Assembly: GCA_001574975.1 (NCBI GenBank)
Contig: KQ965794.1
Span: 62,001-126,000 of the forward strand
From: Gonapodya prolifera JEL478
Taxonomy: Eukaryota > Monoblepharomycota > Monoblepharidomycetes > Monoblepharidales > Gonapodyaceae
Direction of reading: 5' to 3'
DNA: 64,000 bases
The number at the start of each line of letters is the position of its first letter. The first letter of the stretch is position 1. Below the pieces are notes generated by a model. That model searched no databases. It was given only the letters and a program-made list of their open reading frames with translations, and was not told where the DNA came from. Of this stretch, positions 33,869 through 50,802 are shown one piece after another. The position numbers and the translations under genes are program-made.

Positions 33869-34164
33869 TGTAATCTTCGAAAGTTTTTGTATATAAAATT
33901 TGAAGAGAAAGGGAAAAAGGGGGGAAATATTGGATTTAGGGGTGGTGTCTACATAAAAGTTTGCGGGTGAACCGGACCGGGATTTTGGCGCTTCGGAAGC
34001 CTTTTGCTCCCCTCACTGTGTCTCCGGGTCGACAACTATTACAGGCTTGATCCACTGCCAGCGAAACTCGACTCAACACTCAAGTGCCCTGGTGGACTTT
34101 TGAAATCGCTGAATCAGTTGGACAATCCTCTTCATCCTGTCACTATCACGTCTCGTCTCGGAAC
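33869..34164. other. PPIL2 3' UTR / carrier promoter region
   Basis: About 300 bp between two same-strand genes. An A/G-rich stretch at 33895-33930 follows the PPIL2 stop (TATATAAAA at 33890 may be part of its 3' processing signals). Nothing else recognisable. Confidence 0.35.
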
Positions 34165-35607
34165 ATGGCCAAGCTTTCCCCTTTTGGTGAGCACCCGTCG
34201 AAACTTGCTAGTATTGCCACAATCCTGAACGATTCCACTATTTCCCGGTTTCCGACTGTACCTTTATCCTCCTTGCCCATCTGATGGCGACCGGAACTAA
34301 AGGTGATGCGGTTGCTGGATCTGCTGGAGCTGCGTTCGCCAACACCTTAGTCTACCCGCTGGATGTGTAAGTTCTTAATTCTTGGAATCGGCATCCTGTG
34401 ATGAAAGAATCCGGGCTGATCTCACTCATTCTCCAATTACCATGTGAACCACCATTTTTCACACATCACCTCTCGCAACACCAAATCTTTGCCCCGCTCC
34501 GCTCTTGGTGTGACTACCGTTTGGATGTTCAATCGACTGGAACTTGATTGTCCCATCATCGCAATGTACGGAACAACAACAGCATTAAAACCCGCCTTCA
34601 AGTGCAAACGAAACATATGGCACACCTCGCCAGTCACCAACAATACAACTCTGCGTGGGACGCGTTTTGGAAGATCGTGGAACAGGAGGGTATCTCTGGC
34701 CTTTATGTTGGCCTTACCGGTGGCATCTTCGGGACTGTCGCGCAAAACTTTGCGTATTTCTACTGGTACTCTCTCATCAGAGGGTCCTACCAAAAGAAGA
34801 ACCCCGGTCCTCTTGGAACGTTCACCGAGCTCGCGTTGGGTGCCATTGCCGGTGCTTTCAGCCAGCTCTTTACACTCCCCATTGCTGTAGTGAACACGAG
34901 GTAGGCTTACCAATGGCTCTATTTTCGACACTTGATCTTGATTGCCCCACCTCGTTCCCACTCCTGGCCGATAAAGGCAACAGACTGCTTCGAAAAAGGA
35001 AAAGCGAACCTTTTTCCAAACAATGCGGGAAGTCGTTCGGGAGGATGGCTACCAAGGATTGTGGAAGGGTCAGTTTGTCTTGGATTTCTGCGGATATATA
35101 TTTATTCCAACATTCGCAATTGGGCTGGTTTCGTTTGTCTTCTGCAGGTCTCACACCATCACTTATCCTCACTGTCAACCCCGCTATTACATACGGCGTG
35201 TTTGAGCGTCTTAAGACGTACCTCCTCACAACTCGGCCTCGCGCTGGAAACGCCCTCGGCTCGGGCGAGATCTTCCTGATTGGTGCGATATCGAAAACCC
35301 TCGCCACTGTTGTTACGTTCCCGTACATTTTGGCAAAGGTCAAGCTTCAGTGGAAGCCGTCGAAGGAGCTTTTGGAGTCTTCGACCAAAGAGCAAATCGA
35401 GAAGCTGCGGTACAAGAGCAGCTTGGACGTTTTGCGGAAGGTGTACGAAAGTGATGGGATTACGGGATGGTACAAGGTAAGGGACACTCTTGACTTGCAA
35501 GTTGGGGAACTCACGAACGTTCCTCTTTTTGCCAGGGTATGAAAGCACAAATCTACAAGGCTGTTTTGAACCAAGCTATCCTTTTTGTGACAAAAGAGCA
35601 GGTATGA
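34165..35607 (+). CDS. Mitochondrial-carrier family protein, probably the peroxisomal adenine nucleotide carrier (ANT1/PMP47-like)
   Basis: Six exons (34165-34186, 34303-34366, 34583-34900, 34977-35068, 35148-35476, 35536-35607) join exactly in frame to 298 residues, the usual carrier length. The start exon MAKLSPFG joins DAVAGSAGAAFANTLVYPLD VIKTRLQ, the first carrier signature (P-x-D-x-x-K-x-R). Later repeats show GLYVGLTGGIFGTVAQNFAY, LFTLPIAVVNTR, GLWKGLTPSLILTVNPAITY and TVVTFPYILAKVKLQ. The PSLILTVNPAI and NFAYFYWYS motifs match peroxisomal ATP importers (yeast Ant1, PMP34/47), which bring ATP in for fatty-acid activation. A 10-codon-longer upstream reading from ATG 34284 is inferior. 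PEX5 lies 12 kb away, on the other strand. Substrate is inferred from family. Confidence 0.88.
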
Positions 35608-35819
35608 TGATCGCGAAGCGGTCTCTCTTTCTCGTAGCATTCACATTGCCCCTTCCCCAAGTTCACCCTGTACATTTTGGCTCTTTTCCAACTGATATCG
35701 AAACTCCAAGCGAACGCGAAACAAGTGAAGGCGTAAATGTATCCGATTTAGCAGTTATAGATTGGGGCATTGTGTTGCATATTAGATTTTGCCAGAACAC
35801 TTCACATATATTACAGAGA

Positions 35820-40367
<4,548 letters not shown>

Positions 40368-40631
40368 CGGATCGTCACGCGGTATGCACTGGGCGCGCGA
40401 TAAGCATCCGGTAGAAAAGTGGCCACTGGTGGAGCTTTCGTGGCCGCAGCAATGTTTTCGGTTGGCATTTTTAGGAAATAAGCAGCGGATCTGGTTCGTG
40501 CGAGAAACGCTAGATTGCCATTTTTTCACTCTCCTTCAAACTGCCCACGCTCCACACCTCACTAATGCCCTGTCTATCTATATGCCATTTGCCATTCCCC
40601 GTCCTCCACATCCTCAATGCAAGTATGCCCA

Positions 40632-41704
40632 CTAATGCGGCTGTAGTAGCGCAAAGAACACGCTCAGTCACACATTCTTCGTCGCACCCCACACAACACA
40701 ACACCACACTCACCTTTGGCTTGTACCCGTCCACGGCCATGTTCCGCGTCGCGCTTGGCAGCGTGCACTCAATTCCGCTCAGCGATTGTGTTAGTTTGAT
40801 TTGACATCCGAGTCGAGATCTGTTCGGGGCGGCGCGGGGGGTTAGACCAGTAGAGATTGAAGTCGACGGATCGGAGATAGATTGAAGACGGAACCGGGAG
40901 CGGGTGGGAATAGAAAAGGAGCAAGGTGAGGGCCATCGAAGTAATCGACCCAGCGAGCCGAGCCCACTCGCCACTCCTCCCGACCGTCGTGCTCGTGCTC
41001 GTCCCAACTCACGTCTCAGTCAGCCCAAACGCCAAATCCAGCATGTCGTTCTCCTCGTCAGAAGGCTCCTCCAGCGCGTCAAAGTACTCGGGCGTCAGGA
41101 TTACGTGGCACGTCGAGCATGCTGGAGGTGGGGCGGATTCGGGGGTCAAAGAGTGGGGGAGGGTGTGAGGGAGAGCGGAAAGAGCGGGGGTGATGGATGA
41201 TGGGATTGCGGGAGAGTGGAGTTGGGGATGGGACGAGAGTCGGGGTGAGTGGGATGGAAGGGATTCGAGCGTAAAGTGGATAGGGGGAATGGGGGAATGG
41301 GCAAGTTACAATTGCACGACCCAAAACCCCAACGCCCACCACACCCACTCACCACACGACCCCTCGCACGCGCCCTCAAGGTCCACATCATTCGCATGCG
41401 CCACGTCCAGCACGGTCTGGTCCGGCTTGCCCCAGCACTCGATCGCGTCACCCTCGGGCGTGTGGAACGTCACCTTGATCCTTCCCCACCGCGCGCAGCG
41501 CCGGGTCAGACAATGATAACAAGGGGGAAAACAGGATGGTCGTAGCTTAGCTCACCCTTTCCCGGGCTCCCCCTTTTCGCCGCCGTGCCGCACCACTGGC
41601 GAGTTCCAGACGGGGTGTCAGTCGTGGTCCCCCACCAACACGCACGGGAGTAACCAAAACACACCCGCGCTCGTCCCGAACCCTCTTGTCCCCCTTGCGC
41701 CCAT
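40632..41704 (-). CDS. Mitochondrial [2Fe-2S] ferredoxin, adrenodoxin/YAH1 type
   Basis: Electron carrier for Fe-S cluster assembly and heme A synthesis in the mitochondrial matrix. Exons were read by splice-site matching. 41704-~41660 is a short presequence-like MGARGTRGFGTSA. An exon of VVRHGGEKGEPGKG follows, then IKVTFHTPEGDAIECW..DLEGACEGSC. 41121-41013 carries ACSTCHVILTPEYFDALEEP and DLAFGLTET. 40819-40714 carries SRLGCQIKLTQSL..TRNMAVDGYKPK. A 9-nt final exon (40632-40640) encodes PH-stop. The cluster ligands C-x5-C-x2-C...C are present. One residue before the third-ligand region is an extra Cys (EGSCACSTC) where most homologues have Leu. The 5' end is the least certain part; an earlier start or further leader exon is possible. 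Confidence 0.9.
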
Positions 41705-42256
41705 CCTAGCGGGACCGCACGCCCTCCCCGCCACGAATCCCTGCCACCGTGCCTGGTTCCTCCCTCTCCATTCCCCACGCTCGCTCCCACACGGTTCCCG
41801 CGCCCCCGGGTGCCCTCCGTGCCATCGCGACGATTCCGACGCCGTCCACAGTGCCCGCGAGGAGAGGGAAATGGCGCGATGGTGGTTCGATGGTGTGGGG
41901 GAAGCGAGAGAGGGCCTGCAGGACGCGGATATTGTCGGTGGGAGAAGAGGAGCAAGGGTGAGGATCGTGGGCGGGATGGGCATGAGTGGTTTTCCGAGGC
42001 GCATTGGGGGTGGGGGTGGGGGACAATGAGGACAAGTGTCGCAAATGAAAGATGAAAGGTGGACCGATTGAACCAGTTTAGACCCGCAGCCTGACCACGT
42101 CACGCCCGTAAACGGCGGGTCATCACAGCGCAAGTTGCACTTCATTATAGGAACAACAAATGCGGGTGATAGGACATGAGCTATGCAATGATGAGTTTTG
42201 TTTTCCTTCCCGTCTCCATCTCCGTTTCTGATTGGACACCCCACAACCAGCCCTCG
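41705..42256. other. Intergenic region upstream of ferredoxin
   Basis: 550 bp between the proposed ferredoxin start and the calcipressin stop, both minus strand. It probably holds the ferredoxin promoter and 5' UTR (and possibly part of its presequence) and the calcipressin 3' UTR. Several GC-driven open frames here do not resemble proteins. Confidence 0.4.
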
Positions 42257-43661
42257 TCACACAGCGCTCCTGCCCACGGGAGGCATTCTCGTCTTGGGCG
42301 GCATCCGCTTCATCCTGCGTATCATCTCGGCCCTAAAGTCCTCCTCGCTCGCAAAATCGTCCTGCGCGGCTCTTCCCGCCGTTTGCTCGTCGTGCCCAGA
42401 CACATGCACGGACGAGTGCGCCCGAGGGAGATTCCCGGCGTCGGCGCCGCTGCTCCCGGCTTCGAAATCCGCCCCGTGCTGCTCCTGCCAGCGCCGGTTG
42501 TCGACCTCCAGTCGCCGCTGCAGCGCAATGTTGCCCTGCTCCTGCGACGCAAGCTCGATGTCCGAGACGGCTTTGGGACGGACCGAGTTGGTCCAGTCTT
42601 CGACGCGGATGACCAGTGGGAGGGGGACGCTGGGTGGCGGTGGGGTGAGCGAGTTTGATGAAGCGGATACGGATGCGGATGCGGAGGAGGATGGGATGGG
42701 ACGTGCGGGGTCGGATGTGAGGTGAGTCAAACCCGCCGCGGAGGTTGTGGTTGTGGAGGCAAAGTTGGGTGATGTCCCAGTGCCCATGTCGAAGTCGTCG
42801 TTGTGCCCGTCGCCGAGGTCCAGTGTGTCGAGGTCCAGCTCGGCAAATCGCTGGACAAAGTCGTCCGAAAGCACGCGGTAGTTGGGGCCGGCTTCGCGAG
42901 CTGAAGTGGGCAGGGGGGGCGGCGTGAGTACGTGATAAATGTATTCTGCATCGCGGGAATTAGCCTCCGGCGACTCCTCGGCCAGCACCTTGCGGCGCTT
43001 AGGCCTCAGTGCACGGTCTTCCGTGCTTTGCACTCTGGACCTCGAATCTCACTCCTCCTGCGCTCGCCGGCCTCCGTCGCTCGACTTCCCCCCTCCCCCG
43101 CCCCAACCAACGCACTTTGAACCCAACCGATGGGAGGGCTGCCAGGGGGCGAGATGAGCCAATTTCGTTCGTTCTCGGGTACTTGAAGGCTGTCACCCTC
43201 CAGCGACTCTGGGCTCGTGTGCTAAGGCAGATGTTGAGGCCTTAGCTGCCAGCGAACGGTTCAGCCTGCCAACACTACGCACCTCGCCGTAGTAGACCTT
43301 TCCCGAGAACATCTTGTCCCTCTCGAGCATGATTCTGGCCCTCATGGCCTGATCCGTCGCCTCATACACGACCAAACAGCGTCCGAACGAAGCCAAGGGA
43401 GCGAACGCGACGATCGTTCCACCGCCCCCGAGGCGCTGCACGAGTTCGCGGAGGTGATCCGCCGAGTTGAGGAAAAGGTCTGGTGGGAGTCGAGCCAGGA
43501 TGAGGGTGTTTGTGGCGATGGGCGCGGGCGAATGGGATGGGTTTCCCCATTGCGCGTCTGCATCGACGGTTGTTGTTTCCGAGTCCTTGAGGGAAGCAAT
43601 TGACAGTCAGCCGATAGAAAGAAGAGAAGATGGCAGAAGCACTGCTCACAGAGTCTGACAT
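42257..43661 (-). CDS. Calcipressin (RCAN/RCN1), calcineurin regulator
   Basis: Modulator of the Ca2+/calmodulin phosphatase calcineurin. A 12-nt first coding exon (43650-43661, MSDS) is spliced to ..TNTLILARLPPDLFLNSADH, LRELVQRLGGGGTIVAFAPL, ASFGRCLVVYEATDQAMRAR, DKMFSGKVYYGE. This RRM-like fold with the (V/L)YE and F-G-(K/R) features is typical of calcipressins. Downstream, EYIYHVLTPPPLPTSAREAG is in the place of the conserved ISPPxSPPxxW-type motif, and LPLVIRVEDWTN resembles the PxIxVxx-type C-terminal calcineurin-contact segment. The C-terminal half is otherwise low complexity (Ser/Thr/Pro) and longer than in animal RCANs. It shares a 115-bp intergenic region with ERO1. Confidence 0.75.
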
Positions 43662-43776
43662 GTGCGAGTCTGAAAGCTGCCAAACGAGGTGGAGCTGAGG
43701 TCAAGCCGTAGTCGGCAGAACTCCAATGTTGCTCTTTGCAGGATAAATTCATTTGGTGGCAATCCATTTCTCCACG
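43662..43776. promoter_or_regulatory. 115-bp divergent promoter between calcipressin and ERO1
   Basis: The ATG of calcipressin (43661, minus) and the ATG of ERO1 (43777, plus) are only 115 bp apart, so both transcription starts, 5' leaders and control sites must fit here or overlap the coding regions. CCAAT occurs at about 43721-43725. Confidence 0.65.
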
Positions 43777-46022
43777 ATGTCACCGGATCGAAACCATCGA
43801 AACCGCCTTCTTTCAGCGCTCGCCTTCATCGTCTTACTTGTTCCCGCCTCCCATCTGCTCGCACTCGTCCACGCGCATGCACAGTCTGCCGATTCATCTC
43901 ATAAGCACACTGCAATATGCCAGGTCGGTCCTCAATCCTCCACCCATTCTTCCACGGCGCAGTCTTCCTAAAACCGTCGCTCATTATAAGCTGGATCTGC
44001 CCGGGCATGAGCCCCACGCGCTCATGGAACACAAGCACGACCCTCTCCAACCTTGCTGCTCCTTCTCGCAGCTCGACGCCGCCAACGAGCGCGTGCTCCC
44101 CTCCCTCCAGAACCTCGTAGAGTCCTTCTTCTTCCGTTTTTACCGCGTGAACCTGTGGCGGGACTGCGAGTTTTGGAAGGATGGCATGTTTTGCACAAAC
44201 CGACAATGCGCGGTCGAGGAAACCGTCGAGGTGGGCTCGAGACTCCCGAGATGTTGGACCGCTCTGTGGTCCCCCTGTTCGCGCCTGTGGCGCCTGGAAG
44301 TAGAATGCACTGAAACCGCTCTGATTTCCAGGCGGACCTACCTGACGCCCTGAAAAGTGGGAACCTCGGTGGAGTTGATCTCTCCATGTCGTCCAAGGAC
44401 GTGGGGCTGGGCTTTTTCTCCGACTGCAACATCCCCGAGAAAGACTGGTGTATCCTGGACAATGAAAGTTCGGGCGGTGGGTCTACTTTACGCACACTGG
44501 TATCCGAGGCTGCGTTGCTGAACCCCTGCTCCGCCTCCACCCCACAGACGGCATCTACGTCGATCTCATCAAGAACCCCGAACGCTTCACGGGCTACTCG
44601 GGCGAGTCTGCCGCTCGTGTGTGGCGGGCCATCTACTCGGAGAACTGCTTCGACATTACGGGGTCCAAGTCGCAGGAACCCGTGTGTGCAGAGAAGAGGG
44701 TGTTTTACAGGATCATATCCGGTGGGTTGAGGGGCGAGTCGCGAGGTTAGCGAGGCCGAGCCTAAGCGCCTTTTGGCGCTGACCGAGGCTGTCCGCCGGA
44801 GGCACATGATCCGTGCGCGAAGTGCGAACTCTTCTCAAGGAGTCTGTCTTGCCAGCGAGCAGGTTCAGATCAGGGTAATTGGTTTTTTGCTGAGCAAACT
44901 CTCTTCCGTGTGAAAAGGCCTCCACGCTTCCATCTCCCTGCACATCTGCAACAACTGGTTGGACCGAGCGACCGGAGAATGGGTGAGTTGACCACGCTGC
45001 GCACAGCAACCTCTCTTGGCCTCGTGGAACCACCAAACGGCTTACCCGAGTCGTGTCTCAGGGCCCCAATCTCGCGTGCTTCCAACAACGCATCGCAGTG
45101 AACCCGCAGTACATCCAAAACATCTACCTCGACTATGTGGTTCTCGCGCGCGCCATCGGAAAGATCTCGCCCTACCTCGAAAAGTACCGCTTCTGCGCCG
45201 AAGACGGCGAGCACGAGGAGGTGGGGCGGCTCGTCAAGGACGTCGTCGCGATGGCGTCCGATTGCCCAAGCACGTTTGACGAGAAGGGGTTGTTTGCCGA
45301 CGGGGATAAGGTGAGCCGCGACCTTTGTGGTTCTTGCCGTGGTACACGTGTTTGTAAACACCACTGTCGTGTCGAAACCAGCAACTCATCCGCGACATCA
45401 AGGACCGGTTCCGCAACGTGTCTCGCATCATGGACTGTGTCTCGTGCGAAAAGTGTCGCATGTGGGGCAAACTCCAGATGACGGGGCTTGGGACGGCCCT
45501 CAAGATTCTCTTTTCGTACGGTGACAAGTGAGACAGCCCTACCTGTGCGCCAGTCTATCCGTGCGTTGACGGAAATACCCATTTTGTGTCAGCCCGACCG
45601 AGTACCGGTTCACCAGGACAGAAATAGTCGCCTTGTTCAATACCCTTCACCGGTATTCGAGCTCCATTGAGTCTATCAAGCGATTCCGGCGGATGGAGCG
45701 AGAGGAGCTGGAGAAGTTGGGCCTCTCCGCGCCAGACAGGCTTCCCGAGGAAGACGACGGGAGCGCGGTGACCCTGAACGGAAGCAACGAATCGTCCAAT
45801 GGTGCGGTGGAAATAGTGACCCATGAGAGTTCTTCGTTTGCTACCATTTTGGGAACCCTGGCGGTCGGGTTTGTGCTTGCTAGCATCGTCCTTTTGCGAC
45901 CATGCTTCAGTTCAAACAGTTCGCGGGAACCGGAGGGTCAGAGGAAAGAGGACAATAGCAGCACTAATGGGGGAGCAAAGAAACCGAGGACAAATGGACG
46001 AGTAGCGAGGAAAGAGACCTGA
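43777..46022 (+). CDS. ERO1: ERO1, ER oxidoreductin, with predicted C-terminal membrane anchor
   Basis: FAD enzyme that re-oxidises protein disulfide isomerase in the ER lumen. ATG 43777 gives a signal sequence ([20 protein letters not shown]). Conserved blocks include [35 protein letters not shown] with the shuttle pair C-x4-[20 protein letters not shown] with [24 protein letters not shown], and [20 protein letters not shown]. The active-site exon (45383-45530) has [20 protein letters not shown], i.e. C-x2-C-x2-C, then GTALKILF. Unusually, after the catalytic core there is a hydrophobic span at ~45835-45895 ([20 protein letters not shown]) and a ~40-residue charged tail ending RKET, which resembles a di-basic ER retrieval signal. 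Stop TGA 46020-46022. Confidence 0.93.
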
Positions 46023-46152
46023 TCGTACATACTATATCGCTCGTACAACTGTTTTAGACGAAGCGCACAGATTTTGTTTATACAGGTTGGATGTTACACT
46101 TAATGCCAATTTACGCCACCGTGCGAATCAAAAAGAAAGGGAACAAGCACAA

Positions 46153-47706
<1,554 letters not shown>

Positions 47707-48022
47707 CGTTCCAACACAAAGTCCAAGAAAGGGTTTCCCGAAAAGACCGTGAGGAGTGATGGCCGAGTTGGGCCAACTGCCCTGGAGTGGTCGAAGCTGA
47801 GAAATGCGACGTGGGCCGATTGACCCGACAAACGCTAGGTCAATCGACAGAGGATCGGTCCAGCGTCGCTCCTCCACTAATCACACAGATGGTCCGGAGT
47901 GAGGACCTGCTATTGGTGAGGAATCGCCGGTGACGGCCGGTTTTCAGTTGATTTTCGAGGAGTGCAGCCCAAGATTTGATTGTCCAAAGCAAAAAAACAC
48001 GAATGCTACAAATGTACATAAA
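47707..48022. other. PKA-C upstream / PEX5 downstream region
   Basis: 316 bp between two minus-strand genes. It includes an A-run near 47990-47998 and TACATAAACTAG at the PEX5 stop. It should contain the PEX5 3' UTR and PKA-C promoter. No element identified. Confidence 0.35.
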
Positions 48023-50802
48023 CTAGAATGCGAATTCGCCCCTGAAAGCATTCAAGTCCCTCTTCTCTACTGCAGACGCTAAATCTGTGAAAACTTGTTG
48101 GTCAACGCAAGTGGGGAGACAGCGTCAAATTGGACTCACCAGTCCTGTTCATCATGATCATCGTCATTCTGAGAGTCTCCCAGACACCGTCACTGACGAG
48201 GCTGCTCGACCTCAACGTAGCGTCGACTTCAGGCGACTTTCCTGCAAGTCCAGATACTCCGTGAGACTGTTGCGAGAGTGCAGTCAGAAGATGCTCGGCA
48301 GCCTCTTTCTGTTGACCCATCCCAATGCAAGCGATAGCAATGTTGTACCTGCGTTCAACTCAGTTGCCTGAGATACCACAATGTACCGCAACAGTGGAAC
48401 ATACCGTGCACGGACATAACCGGGATTGATTTGTAAAGCGTGGAAATAGGCATCAATCGCTTTCCCTGCTTCATTTGCGTTTGCTAGAGTGGCTCCAAGC
48501 TTGTTGTACAGCATATAGTCCTGTCAAAAATAAACATGAGCTTGCGAAACTGGACAGGGATGCTGGTATAGAGTCACGAACATGGGGTCTCTTTGCCAAC
48601 GCCGCCTCAAAGCAGTCCACTGCTTTGTCGTACTCTCCACTTCCGTTGAAGAGCACTCCTAGAGCAACTTGAACGTCAGCGTCAAAGTCCCCTGGGTTGC
48701 TCCGAACGGCGTCGAGAAGTAGTCCAGTCACAAACGCGTGTCTGTCCGGCCCCGACGTTGGTACTGGTCCTTCGGCTCTGCGACGCGCTAAAATGCCACC
48801 ATATCGGGGGTGGTTCTCAATCCATGCCTCCAATGCGTCTTGCACATCCTCCCTCGAGTTTTCGTTTGTATAAGACACTGCTAGGGCCAGCCATGCATCA
48901 AGATTACCAGGGTTGATGGCGACGGCTTGTCGGAGAGAGGCAATAGCGGCACCTTCCCGTTCGTTCTCCTGTTGGCGCTGTCCAAGATTGAACCATGCGT
49001 CACCGTTGTGGGGATCTCGCTGGACTGCCGCTTCAAGTGCTAGAATAGATTCAGCGAGAGAGCGGTGTTGGGATATATCGTTCAAGAACTCGGTTGGGTG
49101 CTCAGAAAATGGATTGGGGTGTTGGAAGGTGTAGGTAACATATTCGGGATTTTTCAAGCGGTATCCGTACGGCTGCGGCTCAAACTTGTCGAAATCTTCT
49201 TGCAGTTCGTCCCAAGCGTCCAACTCGGCGTTCTCCGCCTGAATCTGCGCAATGTTGTGTCGGAAATCCTTGATCCAGTCGTTTTCGCTGAAAGCCTGGT
49301 CGTACGCCTTTTCAAAGTCTGCTGTGTCCGGCTGTGGATCTTCCACAGCCTTGCCCTTGCCCTTTTCATCTGTCACCCTTTGGAACTCCTGCGTCCAACC
49401 GCCTTCGTTATGTACATCACCCTGTTGTCGCTCGAATTGGGCTTCCCAAGTCTCAGCGTCTCTCATAGCGCCGTTCTGCTCAAACTCCCGTGCCCAATCA
49501 TGAGCTGTCCGAGGGTTTGCGGTTGCGAATTCGCCGGCCCAGTCGGACCCTGCTGGTTTTTGAGCGAATTCGCTCGCCCAATCCGAGCCTCCGACCGGTT
49601 GCTTCTGTTCGACGACTTTGTTCCCCTCTATTGCCACTTCTCGATCTCGAAGCTGCCGCATAAAGTCCATGAACTTGGATTGTTTGAACTTGGGATTCGT
49701 TGAGTCGCGGACCACTTCGAGCAGCATTCCCGCAGTCTGAGCGAGGGTATCTCGGGCATCATCCGTGTCCACGCGTGCGGCTTCCTGTTGAGAAAATTCT
49801 TCGACCCAGCGGTCGGCTTCTTGTTGAATGAATTCCTGTTCCCATGTGTTGGTCATTTCTTTTGACCGACGAAACAGCATGTCTCAGAAAAAACCACCAG
49901 CTGATGACCAATGTAGTGCAATTTTACCTTTGGCTCGTTCAAATGCACTTTCAAACTCCGCCTCTTGCTCTGGGGGAATCTCTGCGAGCCGAGCTCCTTG
50001 AGGCTGCTCCACAAACCGCGCAAAGTCGTCCGCCCAGTTCGCAGTGCCTATAAATGATAGCACAAGTGATAGCTGATTTGTGAAAGTTCAGTACGGCGCA
50101 CGTACCTTGGGCTTGCGCACGTTGCGCCTCGAATATCCGGTCAAACTCTGCAAACTCCGGTACCTGAGAGCCTAATAGAGGCCCCGCCGGTTCCTGCCTC
50201 AAAAAATCAGCAGACCAGTCCTCCATTGGGCGGTGCAGCTGAGGTCCGGCCGACATTGCAGGGTCCATTGCAGGCATGGGTGGCCCAAAGTGCTGGAGCG
50301 GGGCACCCGGCGCCGCGAGTCGTTCAAGCTCATTGGACATATCCCCAAACTTGAAAAAATCCTGACGTAGGTCTTGTGGAAGTGGTCCCTGGGCGGACTG
50401 GCGAAAAAACTCTTCGGCAAGCTGAGTGCCATTGTAACAGTATAGGTCAGAACATCACGACAGCATAAGCGCTTTGATTCACCCACATTTTGGTCAAAGG
50501 CATCGGCTCTTTGCTGCTGACGCAGACCGGAGAGGCCAGGCTGCTGAAAAGTTCCGACATCCGGTGGACAAGCATCCGAAGACGGAGCGACACAGTTTCC
50601 ATCAAAGCGGCATCAGCGCAGATGATTAGTACCGTCAAGGTTTCCAGCCTTCCCATCCCGTACGGGGCGCACCCACCCTGCTTTGGTTCTGCGATCCGAA
50701 TCTGTCCAGCTGCGAGGATCTGTCGTCGTTGAATCTCTTCGCAAGGCCCATGAGCGGATTCACAGGCCCGCAGTCTGCGCCGCTTCCGACAAGGTTATTC
50801 AT
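48023..50802 (-). CDS. PEX5: PEX5, peroxisomal targeting signal 1 receptor
   Basis: Cytosolic shuttling receptor that binds C-terminal SKL-type signals and carries cargo into peroxisomes. Start ATG 50800-50802: [20 protein letters not shown], with the conserved Cys at position 11 used for recycling mono-ubiquitination. The N-terminal half is rich in W-x3-F/Y motifs that bind PEX14/PEX13 ([79 protein letters not shown]). The C-terminal half has TPR units ([100 protein letters not shown]). The last exon ends [11 protein letters not shown], stop 48023-48025. Full-length. Confidence 0.96.

Noticed and set aside
34284-34366. Carrier start at ATG 34284 (MATGTKGDAV..)
   Set aside because: ATG 34165 with a 116-bp intron yields MAKLSPFGDAVAG.., which fits the family N-terminus better.
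43738-43779. ERSE-like pattern (CAAT, spacer, CCACG) just before the ERO1 start
   Set aside because: The first half reads GCAAT rather than CCAAT and the spacer is 8 not 9. The animal ERSE is also not an established fungal element. Too weak.
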